NCBI GenBank assembly: GCA_947460275.1
Contig: CANHHZ010000057.1
Span: 1 to 10,490, forward strand
Direction of reading: 5' to 3'
Length of the DNA: 10,490 bases
Source of the DNA: Sphingobacteriaceae bacterium
Lineage (GTDB): Bacteria > Bacteroidota > Bacteroidia > Sphingobacteriales > Sphingobacteriaceae
In this document: positions 1-6,164 of the stretch, in pieces
Layout: each line of letters begins with the position of its first letter
Position numbering within the stretch: position 1 is the stretch's first letter
The notes under the pieces: generated by a model
The model's database searches: none
The model's input: the letters and a program-made list of their open reading frames with translations, nothing else
Told to the model about the DNA's origin: nothing
Made by a program: the position numbers and the translations under genes

Positions 1-1070
1 CTGAAAAAAAAAGAATGTTTCAGGCCGACTTTTACAAACATCAAAGACAAAAACATAACATATTATTAGACGAACATAAAAAACCTTTGGGTGGCAAATG
101 GAGCTTCGACGATGAAAATCGCTCCAAATATCCGAAAGAAAAAATGCCACCAATAACAACTTTTTTAAATCCCAATACTTTTTATCTAGAGGCAATTCAA
201 TATACAAACCTTCATTTCGCCAACAATTATGGCAAACTAAATACCAATTTTACCTTACCAACCACACACCAAGAGAGCAAAATTTGGCTGAAAGATTTCT
301 TTACATCAAGGTTTTCAGAATTTGGAACTTTTGAAGATGCAATTGTGAGTAAAGAGGGTATTTTACACCATAGCTTGCTCACCCCTATGCTTAATATAGG
401 TTTATTAACCCCTCAATTTGTTGTTGTTGAAGCTTTACGCTATGCCAGTGAAAATAAAATTCCGCTGAATTCTTTGGAAGGCTTTATACGTCAAATTATA
501 GGTTGGAGAGAATTTATCAGAGGGGTTTACGAACTTAAAGGCGGCCAAGAGCGCACAACAAATTATTGGGGCTTTACCCGAAAAATTCCACAATCGTTTT
601 GGGACGGAACTACCGGAATTGAACCTATAGATATTACTATTAAAAAAATATTGGAAACAGGATATTGCCACCACATTGAGCGCCTCATGGTTTTGGGAAA
701 TTTTATGCTTTTATGCGAATTTGACCCAGATGAAGTTTACCGTTGGTTTATGGAGTTATTTATAGACGCCTACGATTGGGTGATGGTACCCAATGTTTAC
801 GGAATGAGTCAGTTTGCCGATGGCGGATTGATGGCCACCAAACCTTACATTAGCGGAAGCAACTATTTAATGAAAATGAGCGATTACAAAAAAGGCGAAT
901 GGCAGCATATTTGGGATGGGTTGTTTTGGAGATTTATGCACACCCATCGAACTTTTTTTCTGCAAAACCCACGTTTGGGCATGCTAATAAAAACCTTTGA
1001 TAAAATGCCCGAAAACAAACAAAGTTCGCACTTATTTGCGGCTAATCAATTTTTAGAATCAATTAGCTAA
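1..1070 (+). CDS. Cryptochrome/photolyase family protein (FeS-BCP / PhrB-like, deoxyribodipyrimidine photolyase-related), 5' truncated by window edge
   Basis: This is the C-terminal, FAD-binding part of a photolyase-related flavoprotein of the PhrB group, whose studied members repair (6-4) photoproducts with light. The frame is open to the left edge (codons from base 3 read E-K-K-R before the ATG at 15). Family members have an N-terminal antenna domain and are about 500 residues, so that ATG is internal and roughly 150 residues lie outside the window. Family marks: GGKWSFDDENR near the beginning, IIGWREFIRG (about 495-524), GYCHHIERLMV (about 660-692, the His-His-x-x-Arg motif of PhrB-type enzymes), and MSQFADGGLMATKPY (803-847). 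From my knowledge of PhrB, a C-x-x-C pair follows the SDY motif and another Cys precedes the FxxLYWDF-like segment. Here 888-914 encodes KKGEWQHIW, with no Cys. It sits 3 bp before a DUF3810 gene and is probably cotranscribed with it. The family call is firm; the repaired lesion is inferred. Confidence 0.9.
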   Translation, partial: EKKRMFQADFYKHQRQKHNILLDEHKKPLGGKWSFDDENRSKYPKEKMPPITTFLNPNTFYLEAIQYTNLHFANNYGKLNTNFTLPTTHQESKIWLKDFFTSRFSEFGTFEDAIVSKEGILHHSLLTPMLNIGLLTPQFVVVEALRYASENKIPLNSLEGFIRQIIGWREFIRGVYELKGGQERTTNYWGFTRKIPQSFWDGTTGIEPIDITIKKILETGYCHHIERLMVLGNFMLLCEFDPDEVYRWFMELFIDAYDWVMVPNVYGMSQFADGGLMATKPYISGSNYLMKMSDYKKGEWQHIWDGLFWRFMHTHRTFFLQNPRLGMLIKTFDKMPENKQSSHLFAANQFLESIS

Positions 1071-1073
1071 GCC

Positions 1074-2177
1074 ATGTTAAAATGTAATTTCCCTAAACCC
1101 ATCCTTAAACTCATTCTACTAACTACAATAGCCTTGCTCCTGTTGTCGTTTAGCTATTTTCCAAACCTGATTTTAAGCTTTTATTCAAACGGTTTATACA
1201 TTTATATTTCAGCTTTGCTAAAGACAATTTCATCTGTTTTTCCTTTTGCTTTGGGCGATTTCATTTATCTTTTATTGATTATTTATGGGATAAGGCAGTT
1301 CATTTTATTCTTAAAAAACAAAAAATCGTTAACTAAAAACGATAGAACTGCAGTATTGATAAAGCTAATTAATACTTGCTTAGCACTTTACATTTGCTTT
1401 AAATTATTATGGGGCTTAAACTACAATAGGCCAACTATTGCCAACCCACTCCACATCAAAAAAGAAAAATATACCGTTAAGCAATTGGTGCTTTTGGGCA
1501 GTTACTTTGTAAGCAACTTAAATGAGCTACAACCCAAAACCACACCAAATTTAAGTTATTCTATCACTGAACTTGAACAAAAGGCAACTATAGCTTACCA
1601 ATTGAGCGCACAACAAAATTTATTTTTTAAAAGCAATATTTCTGCCTTAAAACCTGTTTTAAACGACTACTTAACATCTAAAATAGGAATTGAAGGTTAT
1701 TATAACCCAATAACTGGTGAGGCCAATATAAACATGAATTTGCCGGCTTGGGTATTGCCATTTGTAACCTGCCATGAAATAGCACATCAAATGGGCGTAG
1801 CAAGAGAAGACGAAGCTAACTTAGTTGGGTATTTGGTTGGGATTAACAGCAATGATGTAAACTTTCAATACTCAGCCAATTACAATATGCTACGTTACAT
1901 CTTATTCGAAATTAGTATTAAATCACCTAAGGATTACAAAAAACTACGTGATCAAATTTCGCCAGGCGTACTTGCCAATTTCAAAGCCGAGAAAGATTTT
2001 TGGGTAAAATATAACGGTCAAATGGCAAACTATATGGGCTTCGTTTTTGATAAATTTTTAAAACTCAACAACCAAAAAAAAGGAATAAACAGCTATCAAG
2101 ACATTGTAATTTGGCTGTGGAATATACATCGTGAAGAAGTGAGCCCCCTAGCCCGCCCACTAAAGGGAGAATTCTAA
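1074..2177 (+). CDS. DUF3810 family membrane protein with HEXXH zinc-metalloprotease motif
   Basis: A 367-residue membrane protein of the DUF3810 family, function unknown. The N-terminal third has three hydrophobic segments (about residues 11-30, 55-78 and 95-115). A soluble domain follows, containing C-HEIAH-QMGVAREDEANLVGYL at about 233-254. H234 and H238 would be zinc ligands, E235 the catalytic base, and E247 in the EDEAN segment a plausible third ligand, which suggests a gluzincin-like membrane-anchored peptidase. The substrate is unknown. The ATG at 1074 lies 3 bp after the photolyase stop, implying an operon. The last dozen residues (VSPLARPLKGEF) are encoded by a GC-rich inverted-repeat element that continues past the stop codon, so the native C-terminus was probably shorter or different. 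The family assignment is confident; the protease activity is inferred from the motif only. Confidence 0.87.
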   Translation: MLKCNFPKPILKLILLTTIALLLLSFSYFPNLILSFYSNGLYIYISALLKTISSVFPFALGDFIYLLLIIYGIRQFILFLKNKKSLTKNDRTAVLIKLINTCLALYICFKLLWGLNYNRPTIANPLHIKKEKYTVKQLVLLGSYFVSNLNELQPKTTPNLSYSITELEQKATIAYQLSAQQNLFFKSNISALKPVLNDYLTSKIGIEGYYNPITGEANINMNLPAWVLPFVTCHEIAHQMGVAREDEANLVGYLVGINSNDVNFQYSANYNMLRYILFEISIKSPKDYKKLRDQISPGVLANFKAEKDFWVKYNGQMANYMGFVFDKFLKLNNQKKGINSYQDIVIWLWNIHREEVSPLARPLKGEF

Positions 2178-2215
2178 AATCCCCTTTTGGGGCTTTAGAG
2201 TGAAGTTTTAGGGCT
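2142..2215. repeat. GC-rich intergenic inverted-repeat element (CCCCTAAAGGGG-like), overrunning the end of the DUF3810 gene
   Basis: In otherwise AT-rich DNA this stretch holds mutually complementary blocks: AGCCC (2142-2146) with GGGCT (2211-2215), GCCCC (2143-2147) with GGGGC (2189-2193), CTAAAG (2160-2165) with CTTTAG (2193-2198), and AAAGGG (2162-2167) with CCCTTT (2182-2187). Several alternative folds are therefore possible. I recall similar CCCCTAAAGGGG-type short repeats between genes in Bacteroidetes genomes, and they often add an 'SPLxPLKGE' tail to the preceding protein, as here. It ends exactly at the miaE stop codon on the other strand. Whether it is mobile or multicopy in this genome cannot be judged from one window. 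Confidence 0.6.
2177..2196. terminator. Putative bidirectional terminator hairpin between convergent DUF3810 and miaE genes
   Basis: The sequence reads AAA-T-CCCC-TTTT-GGGG-C-TTT: a CCCC/GGGG stem with a four-base loop, flanked after one mismatch by AAA/TTT. Either strand therefore gives a short hairpin followed by a short U-containing tail. It begins inside the DUF3810 stop codon (2175-2177) and lies about 20 bp downstream of the miaE stop on the opposite strand, as expected of a shared terminator. The stem is short and the U run is only three to four bases, so efficiency is uncertain. Confidence 0.45.
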
Positions 2216-2796
2216 TACCCATGAATAGCCTCTTTGTTGCCATAACTTTGGATCAGTTTGCCTTCAAAATCAAGCCATTCTTTCCAACGTTTTTCTACAT
2301 CAACGTCTGTGCTGTATTTGCGGGCAAAATTTAAAAAGGTGGTATAATGTGTGGCTTCAGAAATCATTAAATCGTGATAAAACTTGGCTAATTCTTCGTC
2401 TTTTATGTTTTGCGACAAAACCCTAAAACGTTCGCAACTTCGGGCTTCTATCATTGCTGCAAACAACAATCTATCAATAAAAGCCATGTTTCTACTGCCG
2501 TCTTTCTTGCTAAATTTCATCAATTGCCCTACGTAATCGTCTCTTCGTTCACGCCCAAGCGTGTAACCTCTCTGCTTGATGATATTTACCACCTGCTGAA
2601 AATGTTCCATTTCTTCAATCGCAATTGCGGTAAGTTCCTCCACCAAATCATGATGTTCAGAATTGTTGGCAATTAAAGTAATGGCGTTGGTTGCAGCTTT
2701 TTGCTCGCACCAGGCGTGATCTGTCAAAATCTCCTCTAAATTCGATTCGGCAATATTGGCCCAACGTGGGTCGGTTAATAATTTTAGTCCAAGCAT
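2215..2796 (-). CDS. miaE: tRNA 2-methylthio-N6-isopentenyladenosine(37) hydroxylase MiaE
   Basis: A 193-residue non-haem diiron monooxygenase of the ferritin-like fold. MiaE hydroxylates ms2i6A at tRNA position 37 to ms2io6A using O2, acting after MiaA and MiaB, which are not in this window. The helical-bundle iron ligands are visible: E31 (WCEQKAA), the E62-M-E-H65 pair, E117 (MIEARSCERF), and the E147-A-T-H150 pair. The usual start MLxLKLxTDPRW is intact and the length is normal for the family. The gene stands alone on the minus strand: it converges on DUF3810 and diverges from the glycosyltransferase across a 92-bp gap carrying a good -7 box. MiaE is best known from Gammaproteobacteria but occurs elsewhere. 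The family call is strong; the exact tRNA product in this organism is inferred. Confidence 0.93.
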   Translation of the reverse strand: MLGLKLLTDPRWANIAESNLEEILTDHAWCEQKAATNAITLIANNSEHHDLVEELTAIAIEEMEHFQQVVNIIKQRGYTLGRERRDDYVGQLMKFSKKDGSRNMAFIDRLLFAAMIEARSCERFRVLSQNIKDEELAKFYHDLMISEATHYTTFLNFARKYSTDVDVEKRWKEWLDFEGKLIQSYGNKEAIHG

Positions 2797-2818
2797 TTAG
2801 TTCTTTAAAATTGAACAG

Positions 2819-2826
2819 CAAAATTA
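2819..2826 (-). promoter_or_regulatory. Bacteroidetes-type -7 box for miaE (TAATTTTG)
   Basis: Read on the minus strand, this is TAATTTTG, an exact match to the Bacteroidetes -7 consensus TAnnTTTG, ending 22 bases before the miaE ATG. No clear TTTG -33 element is seen 19-23 bases upstream, where the sequence is a TATTTTAAAAC-like A/T stretch. The placement is right for a short leader. Confidence 0.45.
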
Positions 2827-2888
2827 GAAATAAAAGCAGGGTTTTAAAATAATGCCAAAAAACAAAATTTTTATCCCAATTTTACGCC

Positions 2889-4127
2889 ATGGAAGCAAAA
2901 AAAGTATTGTTTATAGGATTGGTTTGGCCCGAGCCCACTTCATCTGCCGGCGGCATAAGAACAGTACAGCTTATAGAACTTTTTGTGGCACAAGGCGCTC
3001 AAGTTTATTTTGCCTGCGCCGCTGCCAAAGGCGAATTTAGTTTTAACCTACAAAAACTTGGCGTTACCGAGCAAAGCATAGCGCTAAACGACCCAAGTTT
3101 TAATACTTTTATAAAAGAACTACAGCCCGATATTGTGATTTACGACAAATTTATGATTGAGGAGCAGTACGGATGGCGTATACAGCAAGAATGGCCAAAC
3201 GCCCTTACCATTTTAGATACGATTGATTTGCATTGTTTAAGGGTTGGCCGCCAACTGGCAGAAAAAGTAAATGCAGATTTTAGCAACGAACATTTGTTTA
3301 ACGATACTGCAAAGCGAGAAATTGCTGCGATTTTACGATGCGATTTCTCGCTCATCATTTCAGAAATTGAGATGAACATCCTTCAAGAGCAGTTTAAAAT
3401 AGACGGAAATATTCTTTTTTACCTTCCATTGCTTGAGGATAAACTCAAAGAACAAACTTCAAACACTTGGAAAACGTACGAAGAACGTGAAGGTTTTACG
3501 TTTATCGGCAACTTTTTGCACGAGCCCAATTGGCACACCGTACAAACTATAAAAACCAAAATTTGGCCAATTTTAAGCAAAAAGTTACCAGGAGTTGGCG
3601 TTCATATTTACGGCGCTTACGCCAGTCAAAAAGTACTGCAGTTAAACAATCCAAAAGAAAATTTCTTTATTCACGGCAGGGCCGAAAATGCACGAGAAAG
3701 CATTGCCAAGCACCGTATTTTATTGGCGCCAATTATTTTTGGAGCGGGTGTAAAGGGCAAATTTATCGATGCTATGCAGGTAGGAACGCCGAGCATTACC
3801 ACACATGTTGGCGCCGAATCGATGAATGGAACTTTACCTTGGAATGGTTTTATTGAGGATAATTTGGATGCTTTAATTGAGCAAGCCGTACAATTGTACA
3901 ACAACAAAAATTTATGGCTGCAAGCTCAACAAAATGGTATTCAAATCATCAATCAACGATATAATAAACAAAAATACAGTGCACTTTTTCTTCAAAAGCT
4001 TAAAGATTTAACAGGCAATTTAAGCAATCACAGATACCAAAACTTCATCGGACAAGTTTTAAAACACCACACTTTGCAAAGTACCAAATACCTTTCATTG
4101 TGGATTGAGGAGAAGAATAAGTCTTGA
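2889..4127 (+). CDS. Glycosyltransferase, GT4-like (group 1 family, GT-B fold)
   Basis: A 412-residue cytoplasmic sugar transferase of the GT-B type, likely adding a sugar to a glycan or lipid acceptor; donor and acceptor cannot be told from sequence. The N-terminal Rossmann half starts KKVLFIGLVWPEPTSSAGGIR, with the flexible glycine-rich acceptor/donor loop, and continues with LQPDIVIYDKF. The C-terminal half opens with GFTFIGNFLHEPNWHTV and carries the nucleotide-sugar site GAGVKGKFIDAMQVGTPSITT (from about residue 285), followed by GAES. The classical E-x7-E pair of GT4 enzymes is degenerate here (A286 and D294), as in many proteins of the Glyco_trans_1_4 type. No signal peptide or membrane segment is seen. 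The ATG at 2889 directly precedes the conserved first beta strand. There are no polysaccharide-locus genes around it, so it looks like an isolated transferase. The stop codon overlaps the first base of the downstream heptad repeats. Confidence 0.87.
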   Translation: MEAKKVLFIGLVWPEPTSSAGGIRTVQLIELFVAQGAQVYFACAAAKGEFSFNLQKLGVTEQSIALNDPSFNTFIKELQPDIVIYDKFMIEEQYGWRIQQEWPNALTILDTIDLHCLRVGRQLAEKVNADFSNEHLFNDTAKREIAAILRCDFSLIISEIEMNILQEQFKIDGNILFYLPLLEDKLKEQTSNTWKTYEEREGFTFIGNFLHEPNWHTVQTIKTKIWPILSKKLPGVGVHIYGAYASQKVLQLNNPKENFFIHGRAENARESIAKHRILLAPIIFGAGVKGKFIDAMQVGTPSITTHVGAESMNGTLPWNGFIEDNLDALIEQAVQLYNNKNLWLQAQQNGIQIINQRYNKQKYSALFLQKLKDLTGNLSNHRYQNFIGQVLKHHTLQSTKYLSLWIEEKNKS

Positions 4128-4230
4128 GTTTAAAGTTGAAAGTCAAAAGTCGTAAGTCAAAAGTCAAAAATCTTTGTTCGAAGCGAGAAATGCAACCTTT
4201 TACCCTCAACCTTAAACCTTTTACCTTAAA
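4127..4230. repeat. Two opposed tracts of 7-bp repeats forming an imperfect inverted repeat between the glycosyltransferase gene and hscA
   Basis: The left tract, 4127-4168, is six consecutive heptads of the AGTCAAA type: AGTTTAA, AGTTGAA, AGTCAAA, AGTCGTA, AGTCAAA, AGTCAAA. The right tract, 4196-4230, is five consecutive heptads of the CCTTAAA type: CCTTTTA, CCCTCAA, CCTTAAA, CCTTTTA, CCTTAAA. A unique 27-base spacer separates them. The arms 4127-4149 and 4196-4218 are complementary at 17 of 23 positions. Five of the six mismatches are A versus G, so a minus-strand transcript would pair at 22 of 23 positions if G-U pairs are allowed. Exact direct repeats are AAGTCAAAAGTC (4140-4151, 4154-4165) and AACCTTTTACC (4194-4204, 4215-4225). 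The first base overlaps the preceding stop codon. Confidence 0.8.
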
Positions 4231-4237
4231 ATTATTG

Positions 4238-4245
4238 TAAATTTG
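4238..4245 (+). promoter_or_regulatory. Bacteroidetes-type -7 box for hscA (TAAATTTG), very close to the start codon
   Basis: TAAATTTG matches TAnnTTTG exactly and ends only 7 bases before the hscA ATG at 4253. If used, transcription would start within a few bases of the ATG, giving a leaderless or nearly leaderless mRNA. The expected -33 region (about 4211-4219) falls inside the CCTTAAA heptad tract and shows no TTTG. A promoter further upstream is possible. Confidence 0.4.
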
Positions 4246-4252
4246 CATTGTT

Positions 4253-6109
4253 ATGGCAAAAATATCCATCAACCTGGCAACAGGCTCGTTACAGCAAGAA
4301 GAAATTATAGTTGGTATAGATTTAGGCACCACCAATAGCTTGGTAGCTTTTATCAATCCCGATAAAAATCCGCAAGTAATTAACGATACCGGCAAAGGCG
4401 TTTTAGTACCTTCTGTAGTGCATTTCAATGCGCAAGGCGATGCCGAAGTTGGCAATGAAGCCAAAGCGTACTTAACCACCGATCCAGCAAACACTATTTT
4501 TTCTGTAAAACGATTATTGGGTCGCTCTTACAAAGATGTTGCCAGTCAACAGGATATTTTTAGCTATAAAATTATAGACGACGACACTGATGCTTTAGTA
4601 AAAATTAAAGCAGGCGATAAATTTTATACCCCAATTGAACTTTCTGCCGAGATTTTAAAAGAGCTTAAAGCAAGAGCCGAACACGCTTTAAAAACACCTG
4701 TAAATAGAGCAGTAATCACAGTTCCAGCTTATTTTAACGACAGTCAGCGACAAGCCACCCGCGACGCTGGAAAACTAGCAGGCCTAGACGTTTTGCGCAT
4801 TGTAAACGAACCTACCGCAGCCAGTTTGGCTTACGGATTGGGCTTAGACCCTACCCAACAAAAAACCATTGCCGTATACGATTTAGGCGGCGGTACTTTT
4901 GATGTTTCCATCCTCCAAATACAAAACGGAATTTTTGAAGTTTTATCAACCAACGGAAATACTTTTTTAGGTGGCGATGATTTTGACCAAGCGATTTTAA
5001 ACCATTGGATTGAAAAAAACAAACTTAACTTCGAAGAGGTAGCCAAAGACAATATTTTAATGCAAACCTTACGCTTACAGGCCGAAGCGGCAAAAAAAGC
5101 ATTGTCGACCCAAAACTTATACAACGAGCAGCTGGGCGAAATTTGGTGCACTTTAGATAAACAAACTTTTGAGCAACTTATTGCAGACAAAGTGAATGAG
5201 ACCTTAAACTGTTGCAAACAAGCCTTAACCGATGCCAATTTAACTATTACCGATATCGACGAGATTGTTTTGGTAGGTGGCTCAACCCGCACGCCCTATG
5301 TAAAACAGGCCGTAAGCGAATTTTTCAATCGCCAACCGCACGACAATATCAACCCTGATGAGGTTGTTGCACTTGGTGCCGCCATACAGGCCGATATTTT
5401 AGCCGGAAACCGTTCTGATATTTTACTTTTGGATGTAACCCCTCTTTCGCTCGGCATAGAAACAATGGGCGGTTTAATGGATGTCATCATCGCTCGTAAT
5501 AGCAAAGTACCAACTAAAGCAGGCCGTCAATATACCACCTCAGTTGATGGGCAGGTAAATATGAAAATCTCCGTTTATCAAGGCGAAAGAGATTTGGTAA
5601 AAGAAAATAGAAAATTGGCAGAATTCGACTTAAAAGGAATTCCGGCCATGCCAGCGGGTTTACCAAAAGTAGACATCAACTTTTTACTTAATGCCGATGG
5701 AATTTTAACAGTACAAGCTATCGAATTACGCTCGGGTGTAAAACAAGAAATAGATGTGGTGCCTAGCTATGGTTTAAGCGACGAAACTGTAGAAAAAATG
5801 TTGATCGACAGCATTGAAAACGCCAAAAGCGATGTAGCGCAACGTATGCTCATTGAGGCAAAAAGCGAAGGCGAACAATTGGTATACACCGCCGAAAGGT
5901 TTGTAGCCAAAAACAGTCAAATTTTAACGGAAGAAGAACTAACAAACACCAACATACACATTGAAGCTTTAAAAGAAGCATTGGCGCAGGGCGAAAAAGA
6001 CCTCATCCTTAAAAAAGCCGATGAGCTTAACGAATTTACACGCCCATTTGCAGAGCGATTAATGGATATGGCCGTAGGTCAAGCCATGAAGGGAAAAAGC
6101 ATAGAGTAA
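4253..6109 (+). CDS. hscA: HscA, Hsp70-family chaperone for iron-sulfur cluster assembly
   Basis: A 618-residue Hsp70 that, with a J-protein (HscB), acts on a scaffold such as IscU to promote Fe-S transfer in the cytoplasm. The ATPase domain covers about residues 18-385: phosphate-1 loop IVGIDLGTTNS (19-29), phosphate-2 loop VYDLGGGTFDV (208-218), adenosine site IVLVGGSTRTPYV (338-350). The interdomain linker LLLDVTP (391-397) is followed by a substrate-binding domain and a helical lid ending GQAMKGKSIE. HscA rather than DnaK is indicated by the 18-residue extension before the first beta strand, the NTIFSVKRLLGRS segment, and a C-terminus resembling the RALKGHS end of E. coli HscA, without an acidic DnaK-type tail. 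Length equals the family norm (about 616). The start at 4253 keeps the conserved N-terminal extension. No isc, suf or hscB gene adjoins it. The next gene follows after 55 bp without an obvious terminator, so read-through is possible. Confidence 0.9.
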   Translation: MAKISINLATGSLQQEEIIVGIDLGTTNSLVAFINPDKNPQVINDTGKGVLVPSVVHFNAQGDAEVGNEAKAYLTTDPANTIFSVKRLLGRSYKDVASQQDIFSYKIIDDDTDALVKIKAGDKFYTPIELSAEILKELKARAEHALKTPVNRAVITVPAYFNDSQRQATRDAGKLAGLDVLRIVNEPTAASLAYGLGLDPTQQKTIAVYDLGGGTFDVSILQIQNGIFEVLSTNGNTFLGGDDFDQAILNHWIEKNKLNFEEVAKDNILMQTLRLQAEAAKKALSTQNLYNEQLGEIWCTLDKQTFEQLIADKVNETLNCCKQALTDANLTITDIDEIVLVGGSTRTPYVKQAVSEFFNRQPHDNINPDEVVALGAAIQADILAGNRSDILLLDVTPLSLGIETMGGLMDVIIARNSKVPTKAGRQYTTSVDGQVNMKISVYQGERDLVKENRKLAEFDLKGIPAMPAGLPKVDINFLLNADGILTVQAIELRSGVKQEIDVVPSYGLSDETVEKMLIDSIENAKSDVAQRMLIEAKSEGEQLVYTAERFVAKNSQILTEEELTNTNIHIEALKEALAQGEKDLILKKADELNEFTRPFAERLMDMAVGQAMKGKSIE

Positions 6110-6164
6110 TTGCAAATAATTTAACTATTATAACAATTTGAAATATTTTGGTTAAATTCATAGA

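Noticed and set aside
15..17. ATG at 15 as the photolyase start
   Set aside because: The frame is open to the left edge and the family's antenna domain (about 150 residues) would be missing; the residues just before this Met fit the family, so it is an internal codon.
3530..3856. A 108-codon plus-strand frame inside the glycosyltransferase gene
   Set aside because: It is rich in Arg, Lys and Cys, matches no family I recognise and overlaps the catalytic region of a well-supported gene in another frame.
4140..4165. CRISPR-like direct repeats
   Set aside because: The 12-bp repeats are two copies of a 7-bp periodic tract with no spacers of regular length and no cas genes.
4045..4494. A 149-codon open frame on the minus strand across the hscA start and the heptad repeats
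   Set aside because: It is antisense to the strongly supported hscA and glycosyltransferase genes, and its middle is only the translated heptad repeat (KVKGLRLRVKG-like, LTFDLRLLTF-like), a known kind of spurious frame.
4831..5292. A 153-codon minus-strand frame inside hscA
   Set aside because: It lies wholly within the ATPase domain of hscA, has no recognisable motif, and has Ser/Lys/Cys-rich composition typical of an antisense shadow.
4253..6109. DnaK as the identity of the Hsp70 gene
   Set aside because: The N-terminal extension, the NTIFSVKRLLGRS segment and the C-terminal KGKSIE end fit HscA; Bacteroidetes DnaK starts close to the GIDLGTTNS motif and has a longer acidic tail.
6110..6164. 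A promoter for the exported hydrolase in the 55-bp gap after hscA
   Set aside because: Only imperfect -7-like sequences (TATTTTGG) are present and no hairpin terminator precedes it, so cotranscription with hscA is at least as likely.
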